64,000 bases of DNA from contig JAFAFA010000011.1 of NCBI GenBank assembly GCA_023423695.1, positions 186,001 through 250,000 of the forward strand, written 5' to 3'. The position numbers and the translations under genes were made by a program. The DNA is from Pseudomonadota bacterium (GTDB taxonomy: Bacteria; Pseudomonadota; Alphaproteobacteria; Azospirillales; Azospirillaceae). Shown one piece after another: positions 28,155-36,530 of the stretch; position 1 is the stretch's first letter, and every line of letters starts with the position of its first letter. Under the pieces are notes generated by a model that saw only the letters and a program-made list of their open reading frames with translations, had not been told where the DNA came from and ran no database searches.

Positions 28155-28258
28155 CCCCCCACCTAACCTCCCCCGCTGGGCGGGGGAGGGGGTAAGCGCT
28201 TATGCGGAAAAGCAGCGGCAGTCCCTCCCCCGCTCTGCGGGGGAGGTTAGGTGGGGGC
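28154..28258. repeat. Intergenic palindromic repeat, family A, copy 2
   Basis: About 105 bp, the same double-hairpin unit as 5943-6048: ACCTAACCTCCCCCGC at the left, GGGGGAGGTTAGGTGGGGG at the right, and the linker with GTAAGCGCTTATGCGG and GCGGCAGTCC. It sits between the convergent metallopeptidase and diguanylate cyclase genes, where it may serve as a two-way terminator. Confidence 0.85.
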
Positions 28259-28275
28259 CTGACGCCTCAAGTATC

Positions 28276-29943
28276 CTACGCCTCCGCCCCCACCTCGACC
28301 CTGGTCCAGCGCACCGCGCGGTTGCGCCCGTCGTGCTTGGCCTTGTAGAGCGCGGCGTCGGCGTGCCGCATCACCGTCGCCATGTCGGCGTCATCCTCCG
28401 GCCAGGAGGCGATGCCGATGGAGCAGCCGACACGCACCTTCTCGCCGTTGATCGAAACCGGCTCGTTCACCGCGGCGATGATGCGGGACGCCAGTTCTGC
28501 GGTATCGGGGGCGGGGCGGCCGGCGCGGCGCGGCAGGACGGCGGCGAATTCGTCGCCGCCCAGCCGGGCGACCACGTCGTCGTCGCGGAAGATGCTGGCG
28601 AGCCGGCCGCCGACCTGCCGCAGGACGGCATCCCCGGCATCGTGGCCCAGCCGGTCGTTCACCGGCTTGAAGCGGTCCAGGTCGATGTACATCACCGTCG
28701 CCGATCCGCCGCCGCTGCCGGTGGATGCCTCGACATACTGTTCGAAATAGCGGCGGTTCGGCAGCGCGGTCAGCCGGTCCTCATAGGCGATGTCCTCCAG
28801 CCGCATCAGTGCCGCATCCTTGTTGGTCAGGCTGTCCACCATGTCCCGCAGCGAAGCGGACAGCCGGCGGATCTCCGCGGCACCGCCGACGGCGGGGATG
28901 GTGACGCCGTGCTCGCCATTCCCGATCCGCCCGGCGGCGCCGGCGATGGCACCCAACGGGCGGGCGATCCGTCCGGCGGCGAACCAGCCGAGGACGCTGA
29001 ACAGCAATGCCAGCAGGATGCCGGTGGCGACGATGGTCAGACGAAGCCGCCCGGTCTCGGCGAACACCACATTGGCGGGCTGCCGCGCGATGACCGTCCA
29101 GCCGAGTCCGGCATAGTCATGCAGCCCACGGCCATACGCCACGCCGGTTACGTATGTGATGCCGTCCGGCCAGCGGTCGGCGCTCCAGCCGTCGCGAAGC
29201 TTCGCGGTCAGCGTCGGAACCGGCAGCGGCTTTCCCACCGCCTGATCCGGTCCGATCAGAACGTTGCCGTTTGCCGACAGGATGTAGAGCGTCAGCCCGC
29301 CGCGGTCGGACAGCGGCTCCTTCAACTGGCGGATCGAGGCGTAGGCCCACTCCCAGCTGTAATGGGCGGCAAGCACGCCGACCGGGGTTCCGTCGGCCCT
29401 CTGCAGCGGGGCGGAGACATCGACGAATTTCGGAGTTTCGCCCTCCAGATACGGCACCTTGCCGCGCAGGGCAATCGCATCGTGCACGTCGCCGACGAAC
29501 AGGCCCTTCATGCCTTCTTGATGAACCGGCCGGCTGGAGATGTCCGCTCCCAGAAGCAGCCCGCCGGAGGCCGCCATCACCCGCCCGTCGGCATTGGTCA
29601 TGCCGATCCAGGCGATGGTCGGATCGCGGCGCTTCAGTTCGTCGATGGTCGATTGCGCCACCGCCGGGTCCTTCAGCGCATCGATCCGCGACAGCGCGGC
29701 GATCTGGTTGGCGCGCGCCCACATGGTCGAATCGAGCTGCCGCGCCAGCGACTGCGCCAGCCCGGTCATCGAATCGCCGATCTCCTGCGCCAGGGCGTCC
29801 GCCGCGCCTTTGCCGACGACCAGGCCCGTCACCACCGTCGATCCCAGCACGAGAATGGCGACGGTGACGGCAACCGTGGCCCGCAGGCCGAGCGCCCGGC
29901 TGCGGCGTTCGGTCTTGCCGCTTGGCTGTCCAAGGGGCGTCAT
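28276..29943 (-). CDS. Membrane diguanylate cyclase (dCache-HAMP-GGDEF)
   Basis: A 555-residue inner-membrane sensor enzyme making cyclic di-GMP from two GTP. TM1 is at about residues 20-44, a periplasmic dCache-like sensor domain fills 45-300, TM2 is at about 301-323, a HAMP linker follows (GRIARPLGAIAGAAGRI), and the GGDEF domain occupies about 375-545. The catalytic motif GGDEF (462-466) is intact, and the inhibitory I-site RDDD (453-456) stands the canonical five residues before it, so the enzyme should be active and product-inhibited. Start ATG 29943 follows AAAGGA. Its promoter region carries a striking 16-bp palindrome. Confidence 0.93.
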   Translation of the reverse strand: MTPLGQPSGKTERRSRALGLRATVAVTVAILVLGSTVVTGLVVGKGAADALAQEIGDSMTGLAQSLARQLDSTMWARANQIAALSRIDALKDPAVAQSTIDELKRRDPTIAWIGMTNADGRVMAASGGLLLGADISSRPVHQEGMKGLFVGDVHDAIALRGKVPYLEGETPKFVDVSAPLQRADGTPVGVLAAHYSWEWAYASIRQLKEPLSDRGGLTLYILSANGNVLIGPDQAVGKPLPVPTLTAKLRDGWSADRWPDGITYVTGVAYGRGLHDYAGLGWTVIARQPANVVFAETGRLRLTIVATGILLALLFSVLGWFAAGRIARPLGAIAGAAGRIGNGEHGVTIPAVGGAAEIRRLSASLRDMVDSLTNKDAALMRLEDIAYEDRLTALPNRRYFEQYVEASTGSGGGSATVMYIDLDRFKPVNDRLGHDAGDAVLRQVGGRLASIFRDDDVVARLGGDEFAAVLPRRAGRPAPDTAELASRIIAAVNEPVSINGEKVRVGCSIGIASWPEDDADMATVMRHADAALYKAKHDGRNRAVRWTRVEVGAEA

Positions 29944-30014
29944 CGCGGCATCGTCCTTTCGGGAATCACAAGGGGTGGGCGGAGAGCGACCAGTGGAGAC
30001 ACTGTATCGTCCCA

Positions 30015-30030
30015 ACCCTTTATAAAGGGT
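30015..30030. promoter_or_regulatory. 16-bp perfect palindrome in the diguanylate cyclase promoter
   Basis: ACCCTTTATAAAGGGT is its own reverse complement. On the minus strand TTGACC (a -35-like hexamer) overlaps its upstream end and GATACA, a weak -10-like hexamer, lies 19 bp beyond the -35. An operator inside a long 19-bp spacer is the hallmark of MerR-type control, but other repressors bind between -35 and -10 too. Confidence 0.5.
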
Positions 30031-30111
30031 CAAGCAAAACAGTTGCGGAAATTTACAATGTAAGGGAGTGCGGGTTCTGGCGTTCGGCGCGCGCCGGTCG
30101 TGGGCTCGCCG

Positions 30112-30274
30112 AAAAAAGTTTGCAATGCTGACTTTCAGCGTATTGCAGAAAAAGGAAAAGGCCGCTAGCTATTGTGCCGCGGCCCGAGTTTAGGGAGGAA
30201 ACGCCTGAAAGGCGATCGAAACAATAAATAATGCTGCGTCGCCGAAAATCCAGCCCAATGCGGCTGGATTTTTC
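30112..30274 (+). ncRNA. Candidate structured RNA or leader ending in an intrinsic terminator
   Basis: Four consecutive stem-loops on the plus strand, without a protein gene. Hairpin 1: TGCAAT...CTGA (30121-30131) with TCAG...ATTGCA (30135-30147). Hairpin 2: GGCCGC (30160-30165) with GCGGCC (30179-30184). Hairpin 3: CGCCT/AGGCG (30202-30214); the GGCGA of this stem can instead pair with TCGCC at 30239-30243. Hairpin 4: AAAATCCAGCC (30245-30255) with GGCTGGATTTT (30262-30272), a perfect 11-bp stem followed by TTCG, i.e. an intrinsic terminator. TACAAT at 30054-30059 could be a -10. It may be a small RNA or an attenuating leader of the TRAP gene at 30396. Confidence 0.4.
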
Positions 30275-30395
30275 GTTTCCGGTGCAAGGATCTTCCCACA
30301 TTCCATGTTGCCCCGGTGGAAGGGGGATTCCCCGAACGGTTGGTTGCGCTATCATGCTTGCCCAACGAACCATACAGTCGGGAAGATTCGTCATC

Positions 30396-31502
30396 ATGAA
30401 ACGGCGTGCGTTCCTCTCCAGCGCCGGCGTCGGCCTTGCCGCCGCCGGAACCGCCGGGACCATTGCGGCCCCGGCCATCGCCCAGGGCTCCCAGCCCGAG
30501 ATCAAGTGGCGCATGGCGTCGAGCTATCCCAAGAGCCTCGACACCATCTACGGCGCGGCGGAGTTCATCGCCAAGCGCGTGTCCGACGCCACCGACGGCA
30601 AGTTCCAGATCCGCACCTTCGCCGCCGGCGAGATCGTCCCGGCCCTGCAGGTGCTGGACGCGGTGCAGAACGGCACGGTCGAGTGCGGGCAGTCGGCGGC
30701 CTATTTCTATGTCGGCAAGGATCCGACCTTCTGCTTCGACACCGCCATGCCCTTCGGCATGAACACGCGCCAGCACATCGCCTGGATGATGCATGGCGGC
30801 GGGCTGGAGCTGATGCGGGAGGTGTTCAAGGATTACAACATCCACCACATCCCCGCCGGCAACACCAGCGCCCAGATGGGCGGCTGGTTCCGCAAGGAAA
30901 TCAAGAGCCTGGAGGATCTGAAGGGCCTGAAGATGCGCATCGGCGGTCTGGTCGGCCAGATCCTGACGCCCTTCGGCCTGGTCCCGCAGCAGCTCGGCGG
31001 CGGCGACATCTATCCGGCGCTGGAACGCGGCACCATCGACGCGGCGGAGTTCGTCGGCCCCTACGACGACGAGAAGCTGGGCTTCCACAAGGTCGCCAAA
31101 TACTACTACTACCCCGGCTGGTGGGAGGGCTCGGCCCAGATCCCGCTGATGTTCAACATGCAGGCGTGGAACTCGCTGCCGAAATCCTACCAGACCATCC
31201 TGGAGCAGGCCTGCTGGGAGGCCAACACCTGGATGATCGCCAAATACGACACGCTCAACGCCGCCGCGCTGAAGCGGCTGGTCGCCGGCGGCGCCATCCT
31301 GCGTCCCTTCCCGCGCGACATGATGCAGGCCTGCGAGAAGGCCGCGTTCGAATTCTACGACAAGCTCGCCGCCGAAAACCCGCGCTTCAAGAAGGTCTAT
31401 GACGGCTGGAAGCCCTTCCTGGAGCAGGAGCGGCTGTGGTTCCGCGTGGCCGAGAACGGCTTCGACAGCTTCGTCTACTCCCAGGCCGCCCAGCAGCGCT
31501 GA
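30396..31502 (+). CDS. TRAP transporter substrate-binding protein (TakP-like, DctP family)
   Basis: A 368-residue periplasmic binding protein. The signal peptide has a Tat-type motif (KRRAFLSSAG) and a likely cut after PAIA-Q. The mature part closely resembles Rhodobacter TakP, an alpha-keto acid binding protein: WRMASSYPKSLDTIYG, the QMGGWFRKEI segment, the ligand-contact GLKMRIGG, GGDIYPALERGTIDAAE and the FVGPYDDEKLGF block. TRAP uptake needs DctQ and DctM membrane subunits; neither is nearby, so this is an orphan binding protein or works with distant subunits. The start ATG 30396 has GGAAGA upstream; the frame is open further upstream through the terminator-like hairpin. Confidence 0.92.
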   Translation: MKRRAFLSSAGVGLAAAGTAGTIAAPAIAQGSQPEIKWRMASSYPKSLDTIYGAAEFIAKRVSDATDGKFQIRTFAAGEIVPALQVLDAVQNGTVECGQSAAYFYVGKDPTFCFDTAMPFGMNTRQHIAWMMHGGGLELMREVFKDYNIHHIPAGNTSAQMGGWFRKEIKSLEDLKGLKMRIGGLVGQILTPFGLVPQQLGGGDIYPALERGTIDAAEFVGPYDDEKLGFHKVAKYYYYPGWWEGSAQIPLMFNMQAWNSLPKSYQTILEQACWEANTWMIAKYDTLNAAALKRLVAGGAILRPFPRDMMQACEKAAFEFYDKLAAENPRFKKVYDGWKPFLEQERLWFRVAENGFDSFVYSQAAQQR

Positions 31503-31519
31503 GCCAGGCGGGCGGAAAT

Positions 31520-31556
31520 CGGGGCGGGTCGCCTGCGGCGATTCGCCCCCGCTTTT
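31520..31556 (+). terminator. Terminator after the TRAP binding-protein gene
   Basis: CGGGGCGGGTCGCC at 31520-31533 pairs, with G-T wobbles, with the GC-rich stretch ending at 31551, and TTTTCG follows. Placed 17 bp after the stop codon. Confidence 0.6.
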
Positions 31557-31824
31557 CGTGGCTCCTGCTGATTTTCATGCTTCCGTCTGTCCGCGATATC
31601 GATCATTGGTCTTCTCAATCGCATGCGGATGGAGCACACTGCCGGTCTAAGCCTGGGCAGGGTCTTCGCATTTGCACAAAAAATCGGCAGACTGTTGAAT
31701 TGATCAAGTCATAGTCATTCCTCTTGTCTATTTTCTTAAACGCGTGTTACCGTCAGGGCCAGAAAGACGGACCGGGCCGGGGTGGCGTACCCGGATCCAG
31801 GTCGCCTGTGACGGGAGCGGACGG
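31557..31824. promoter_or_regulatory. AT-rich control region upstream of the polyamine transporter operon
   Basis: About 270 bp without a gene and much richer in A+T than its surroundings. It includes a TTGATCAA palindrome at 31700-31707, and the stretch CTTGTCTATTTTCTTAAACG (about 31724-31743). It must hold the promoter of the potA-potD-potB-potC unit. I could not assign -35 and -10 boxes with confidence. Confidence 0.4.
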
Positions 31825-32934
31825 ATGGACGGCGGGATGATCGCGACGACAGATACCCTGGTGCGCTTCACCGGGGTGCAGAAGACCTACGATGGCGAGC
31901 ATCTGGTGGTGAAAAGCCTCGATCTCGACATCCGCAAGGGCGAATTCCTGACGCTTCTCGGGCCGTCGGGCTCCGGCAAGACCACCACGCTGATGATGCT
32001 GGCCGGGTTCGAGGTGCCGACCCAGGGCGAAATCTTCATCGGCGACCGGCCGATCAAGAACGTGCCGCCGCACAAGCGCGACATCGGCATGGTCTTCCAG
32101 AACTACGCCCTGTTCCCCCACCTGACGATCGAGGAAAACGTCGCCTTCCCGTTGTCGGTGCGTGGCGTTTCCAAGGCAGAAACCAAGGAGCGCGTGGCCG
32201 CCGCGCTCGACATGATCAAGCTCGGCAACCTGGCGTCGCGCCGTCCCGGCCAGCTGTCCGGCGGCCAGCAGCAGCGCGTGGCGCTGGCGCGCGCCCTGGT
32301 GTTCAATCCCGCCCTGGTGCTGATGGACGAGCCGCTGGGCGCGCTCGACAAGCGCCTGCGCGAGCATATGCAGCTGGAGATCAAGCGCCTGCACGAGACG
32401 ATGGGCCTGACCGTCGTCTACGTCACCCACGATCAGGGGGAGGCGCTGACGATGTCCGACCGCATCGCGGTGTTCAACGACGGCATCGTCCAGCAGATCG
32501 ACCGCCCGGATGCGCTGTACGAGCGGCCGGTGAACAGCTTCGTCGCCAACTTCATCGGCGAGAACAATGTTCTGAGCGGGGTTGTTGAAAATATCGAACA
32601 CGGCTGGGCGCGGGTCGCGCTGGATGCCGGCGGCTCCGTGGTGGCGCAGGCGGTCAATGTCGGCGGCGCCGGCAGCCGCAGCTCGCTGTCCATCCGTCCG
32701 GAGCGCGTGGCGATCGAGACCGGCGACAGCGGCGATGCGACCACCAACCGCCTGCCGGCAACGCTGACCGACCTGATCTATGTCGGCGACCACACGCTGG
32801 CGATCCTGTCCACGCCGTCCAACCCGGAATTCATGGTCAAGCTGCCGGCCGGCTCCTATGCCGGTCTGGCGCCCGGCCAGGACGTCTACATCGCTTTCCG
32901 CCCGGAGGACTGCCGGGCGCTCGATCCGGTCTGA
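31825..32934 (+). CDS. Polyamine-type ABC transporter ATPase (PotA-like)
   Basis: A 369-residue ATPase: Walker A GPSGSGKT, Q-loop MVFQNYALFPHLT, signature LSGGQQQR, Walker B LVLMDEPLGALD, H-loop YVTHDQGEA, then a C-terminal TOBE domain (about 285-365) with SIRPERV. PLGALDKRLRE and the TOBE domain are typical of spermidine/putrescine importers (PotA/PotG). The ATG at 31825 follows GGGAG; ATG 31837 is also in frame. First gene of a four-gene import operon (ATPase, binding protein, two permeases). Confidence 0.93.
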   Translation: MDGGMIATTDTLVRFTGVQKTYDGEHLVVKSLDLDIRKGEFLTLLGPSGSGKTTTLMMLAGFEVPTQGEIFIGDRPIKNVPPHKRDIGMVFQNYALFPHLTIEENVAFPLSVRGVSKAETKERVAAALDMIKLGNLASRRPGQLSGGQQQRVALARALVFNPALVLMDEPLGALDKRLREHMQLEIKRLHETMGLTVVYVTHDQGEALTMSDRIAVFNDGIVQQIDRPDALYERPVNSFVANFIGENNVLSGVVENIEHGWARVALDAGGSVVAQAVNVGGAGSRSSLSIRPERVAIETGDSGDATTNRLPATLTDLIYVGDHTLAILSTPSNPEFMVKLPAGSYAGLAPGQDVYIAFRPEDCRALDPV

Positions 32935-33002
32935 GGACGTGGTTCCTCAGTGCCAGGGTGCCTTACCAGCAACAACAACCACGACGAATAAGGACGGGGA
33001 TC

Positions 33003-34049
33003 ATGTCGAAGATTAAGGTGGCTCTCGGTTTCGCTGCGACCTTCACCGCCCTCACGGCTTTGGCTTCGGCCGCCAGCGCCCGCGACCTGACTGTCGTGTC
33101 GTGGGGCGGCGCCTATCAGGAAGTCCAGAAGAAGGTCTATTTCGAGCCGTTCAAGGCCACCGGCACGGCGATGAACGACGAATCCTGGGACGGCGGCGTC
33201 GGCGTCCTGCGCGCCAAGGTGCAGGGCGGCGCTTCCACCTGGGACGTGGTGCAGGTCGAGAGCGAGGAGCTGGCTCTGGGCTGCGACGAAGGCCTGTACG
33301 AGAAGCTGAACTACTCCAAGATCGGCGGCGAGGACACCTATCTGCCGGCCACCGTCAACGCCTGCGGCGTCGGCGCCATCGTCTATGACTTCGTCCTCGG
33401 CTACGACAAGGACAAGCTGAAGGAAGCGCCGAAGAGCTGGGCCGACTTCTTCGACACCAAGAAGTTCCCGGGCAAGCGCGGCCTGCGCCAGGGCGCCAAG
33501 ACCACGCTGGAAATCGCGCTGATGGCCGACGGCGTGGCCCCGGCCGACGTCTACAAGGTGCTGGGCACCGAGGCCGGCGTCGAGCGCGCCTTCAAGAAGC
33601 TGGACACCATCAAGAACGACATCGTCTGGTGGAAGGCCGGCGCCCAGCCGCCGCAGCTGCTGGCGTCCGGCGAAGTGGCGATGACCTCGGTCTACAACGG
33701 CCGCATCGACGCCGCCAACAAGAACGAGAAGAAGAACTTCGGCATGGTGTGGAACGGCGCGCTCTACACCATCGACAGCTGGGTGATCCTGAAGGGCAGC
33801 CCCAACCAGGAAGCCGCCTACAAGTTCCTGAGCTTCGTCGGCAAGGCGGAGAACCAGGCCAAGCTGTCCGAAGGCATCGCCTACGGCACGTCGAACAAGA
33901 AGGCCCCGTCGCTGCTGTCGAAGGCGGTCCTGACCGATCTGCCGACCGCGCCCGACAACATGAAGAACGCGATCGAGATCAACACCGACTTCTGGCTGGA
34001 GAACATCGACCGCCTGACCGAGCGCTTCAACAAGTGGGCGGCCAAGTAA
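33003..34049 (+). CDS. Polyamine-type ABC transporter substrate-binding protein (PotD-like)
   Basis: A 348-residue periplasmic protein. The Sec signal MSKIKVALGFAATFTALTAL... is likely cleaved after ASA before RDLTVVSWGG. The mature protein follows the SBP_bac_8/PotD-PotF pattern (VSWGGAYQEVQKKVYFEPF, KSWADFFDTKKFPGKRGLR, AYKFLSFV). Family members bind putrescine, spermidine, or related amines and amino acids; neighbouring GabD, GabT and a PuuR-like regulator favour a polyamine or GABA-related ligand. ATG 33003 follows AAGGACGGGG. Repeat B lies directly after it. Confidence 0.92.
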   Translation: MSKIKVALGFAATFTALTALASAASARDLTVVSWGGAYQEVQKKVYFEPFKATGTAMNDESWDGGVGVLRAKVQGGASTWDVVQVESEELALGCDEGLYEKLNYSKIGGEDTYLPATVNACGVGAIVYDFVLGYDKDKLKEAPKSWADFFDTKKFPGKRGLRQGAKTTLEIALMADGVAPADVYKVLGTEAGVERAFKKLDTIKNDIVWWKAGAQPPQLLASGEVAMTSVYNGRIDAANKNEKKNFGMVWNGALYTIDSWVILKGSPNQEAAYKFLSFVGKAENQAKLSEGIAYGTSNKKAPSLLSKAVLTDLPTAPDNMKNAIEINTDFWLENIDRLTERFNKWAAK

Positions 34050-34065
34050 GCGTCTGAGCAGTATT

Positions 34066-34296
34066 GCCCTCTCCCGTTCCGGGAGAGGGAAGGGGCCCAA
34101 GCGGAGCTTGGGAAGGGTGAGGGGCAACGCAAGAATCCCGAACCGTATGGTTCCTTGGATTACCCCTCACCCGGCGCCTATGGCGCCATAGGTCGCTCGC
34201 AAGTCTCGCGACCGCGCTGCACCTATGATCGCCTTCGGCGCTCATCCGGCCTCTGGCCGGACGGTTGCGCGCCTCTCCCGGGGCGGGAGAGGGAAG
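34066..34296. repeat. Intergenic palindromic repeat, family B, copy 2
   Basis: About 230 bp between the binding-protein and permease genes of the polyamine operon. It opens with CCCTCTCCC/GGGAGAGGG, continues with GGCCCAAGC...GCTTGGG and the shared CCTTGGATTA.CCCTCACCCG, then the core 34191-34260 (inverted copy at 10617-10684) and closes with another GGGAGAGGG hairpin. Several nested stems (GCGCCTATGGCGCC, CCGGCCTCTGGCCGG) make it highly structured as RNA. Confidence 0.87.
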
Positions 34297-34320
34297 GGAC
34301 TTTCCAACAGGACAATGCCG

Positions 34321-35571
34321 ATGACAGCCGCCTTCGTTGCCGGCGCCGACGTGCCGTTGAAGCGTCGATTGAAACGGGCCGAGCGGGCCCGGCAGTTCCG
34401 TGCGCTGGGTCTGGTGCTGCCGCTGCTGGCCTTCCTGCTGTTCACCTTCGTCGTGCCGCTCGCCGGCATGATCTGGAAGTCGGTGGACGATTGGGAAGTG
34501 CCGCAGGTGATGCCGCAGACCGTGGCCGCGCTGGAGCAGTGGAACGGCCAGGGCCTGCCCGACGAGGCCGCCTTCGCCGCGCTCGCCGCCGACATCCGCA
34601 CCGCGCGCGAGGCCGGAACGCTGGCGGTCGCCGCCAAGCGGCTGAACTATGTCGTCAACGGCTTCCGCACGACGCTGCTGTCGACCGGCCGCAAGCTGAA
34701 GGAGCAGCCCGCTCCCGGCACCGCCAAGGCGACGATGATCGAGATCGCTCCGGCCTGGGGTGAGCGCGAGAGCTGGGCGGCGATCAAGAGCGCCAGCGGT
34801 CCGGTCACCAGCTATTACCTGCTGGCCGCGGTCGACCTCACCCGCAACGTGGACGGCGACATCGTCCGTGCCCCGGCGGACCAGTCGATCTACCGCGACG
34901 TCTTCCTGCGCACCTTCGAGATCGGTTTCGGCGTCACCGCGCTCTGCCTGATCCTGGGCTTCCCGGTCGCCTTCATGCTGGCGAGCCTGCCGACCGGCCG
35001 CTCGAACCTGCTGATGATCTTCGTGCTTCTGCCCTTCTGGACCTCGCTGCTGGTGCGCACCTGCGCCTGGATCGTGATCCTGCAGAGCGAGGGCATCGTC
35101 AACGGCTCCATGCAATGGCTGGGCATCATCGAAGAGCCGGTGCGGCTGATCTACAACCGCTTCGGCGTGTACATGGCGATGACCCATGTGCTGCTGCCCT
35201 TCATGATCCTGCCGCTGTACAGCGTGATGCGCGGCATCTCGCCGGCCTACATGCGGGCCGCCGCCTCGCTGGGCGCGCCGCCGGCCACCGCCTTCCTGCG
35301 CATCTACCTGCCGCAGACCATTCCGGGCATCGGCGCCGGCTGCCTGCTCGTCTTCATCCTGGCCATCGGCTACTACATCACGCCGGCCCTAGTGGGAGGT
35401 GCCGCCGACCAGATGATCTCGTCCTTCATCGCCTTCTACACCACGGAAACGGTCAACTGGGGCCTCGCCTCGGCGCTGGGCGCGGTGCTGCTGCTGTCCA
35501 CGCTGGTGCTGGCGCTGCTCTACGGCAAGCTGGCGCTCGGCCGCCAGACGACGGGAGGTCTGAAGAATTGA
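34321..35571 (+). CDS. Polyamine-type ABC transporter permease (PotB-like)
   Basis: A 416-residue permease, longer than the usual 280-300 because a large periplasmic region of about 150 residues (roughly 50-200) lies between TM1 (ALGLVLPLLAFLLFTFVVP) and the transport core. The core has five more TMs and the EAA loop around YMRAAASLGAPPATAFLRIYLPQT. Such extended PotB forms are common in Rhizobiales and Azospirillum polyamine transporters. Start: ATG 34321 stands nine bases after AGGA; ATG 34315 in the same frame is too near that site. Confidence 0.9.
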   Translation: MTAAFVAGADVPLKRRLKRAERARQFRALGLVLPLLAFLLFTFVVPLAGMIWKSVDDWEVPQVMPQTVAALEQWNGQGLPDEAAFAALAADIRTAREAGTLAVAAKRLNYVVNGFRTTLLSTGRKLKEQPAPGTAKATMIEIAPAWGERESWAAIKSASGPVTSYYLLAAVDLTRNVDGDIVRAPADQSIYRDVFLRTFEIGFGVTALCLILGFPVAFMLASLPTGRSNLLMIFVLLPFWTSLLVRTCAWIVILQSEGIVNGSMQWLGIIEEPVRLIYNRFGVYMAMTHVLLPFMILPLYSVMRGISPAYMRAAASLGAPPATAFLRIYLPQTIPGIGAGCLLVFILAIGYYITPALVGGAADQMISSFIAFYTTETVNWGLASALGAVLLLSTLVLALLYGKLALGRQTTGGLKN

Positions 35572-36398
35572 GCGCGAACCATTCCCCCCAGACCGCCAGC
35601 CAGCGCATCGCCTGGATCACGACGGTCGTCGTCGGCACGCTGGTGCTGTTCTTCCTGATGGCGCCGATCCTGGCGATCGTGCCCCTGTCCTTCAGCTCCA
35701 GCACCTATCTGACCTATCCGCTGCCCGGCTTCTCGCTGCGCTGGTACGAGGATTTCCTGGGATCCGCGCGCTGGATGAACGCGCTGAAGAACAGCGTCAT
35801 CATCGGCGTCGCCTCGGCCGTCCTGTCGATGGTGCTGGGCACGCTGGCCTCGCTGGGGCTGGCCCAGTGGAAGAGCAAGTGGAAGCCGCTGGTGCTGGCC
35901 CTCGTGCTGTCGCCGATGGTGGTCCCGGTCGTCATCACCGCGGTCGGCGTCTATTTCTTCTTCGCGCCGCTGGGATTGACCGGCAACTATCTGGGCCTGA
36001 TCCTGGTCCACACCGCGCTGGCGACTCCCTTCGTCGTCATCACCGTCTCGGCCACCCTGCAGAGCTTCGACATGACGCTGGCCCGCGCTGCCGCCTCACT
36101 CGGCGCGCCGCCGCTGCTGACCTTCCGCAAGGTGATCCTGCCGCTGATCCTGCCGGGTCTGGCGTCCGGCGCCCTGTTCGCCTTCGCCACCAGCTTCGAC
36201 GAGGTGGTGACGGTCCTGTTCCTCGCCGGACCGGAGCAGCGCACCCTGCCGCGTGAGATGTTCAGCGGCATCCGCGAGAACATCAGCCCGACCATCACCG
36301 CGGTGGCCGTGGTGCTGACGGTGATCTCGGTGTGCATGCTGTCGACGCTGGAACTGCTGCGCCGGCGCAACGAGCGGCTGAAGGGGAATGCGGGGTAG
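35568..36398 (+). CDS. Polyamine-type ABC transporter permease (PotC-like)
   Basis: A 276-residue permease with six TMs and the EAA loop LARAAASLGAPPLLTFRKVILP. The start appears to be a TTG at 35568 that overlaps the potB stop as TTGA, with GGGAGG ten bases upstream; no ATG fits the N-terminus (first residues MSANHSPQTASQRI). This overlap suggests translational coupling to potB. The gene closes the import operon and is followed by a family A repeat. Confidence 0.92.
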   Translation: MSANHSPQTASQRIAWITTVVVGTLVLFFLMAPILAIVPLSFSSSTYLTYPLPGFSLRWYEDFLGSARWMNALKNSVIIGVASAVLSMVLGTLASLGLAQWKSKWKPLVLALVLSPMVVPVVITAVGVYFFFAPLGLTGNYLGLILVHTALATPFVVITVSATLQSFDMTLARAAASLGAPPLLTFRKVILPLILPGLASGALFAFATSFDEVVTVLFLAGPEQRTLPREMFSGIRENISPTITAVAVVLTVISVCMLSTLELLRRRNERLKGNAG

Positions 36399-36407
36399 GA
36401 GAGTTTA

Positions 36408-36514
36408 GCCCCCCACCTAACCTCCCCCGCTGGGCGGGGGAGGGACTGCCGCCGCTCTCCCGTATAAGCACTTATCCCCTCCCCCGCCCAGCGGGGGAGG
36501 GTTGGGGTGGGGGT
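36408..36514. repeat. Intergenic palindromic repeat, family A, copy 3 (inverted)
   Basis: About 107 bp, the same double-hairpin unit as 5943-6048 but in opposite orientation: the ACCTAACC end is on the left and the GGTTGGGGTGGGGG end on the right; linker ACTGCCGCCGC...AAGCACTTA. It lies between the convergent potC-like and PuuR-like genes, a good place for a two-way terminator. Confidence 0.87.
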
Positions 36515-36530
36515 CTAACTCAGCCCCCGC

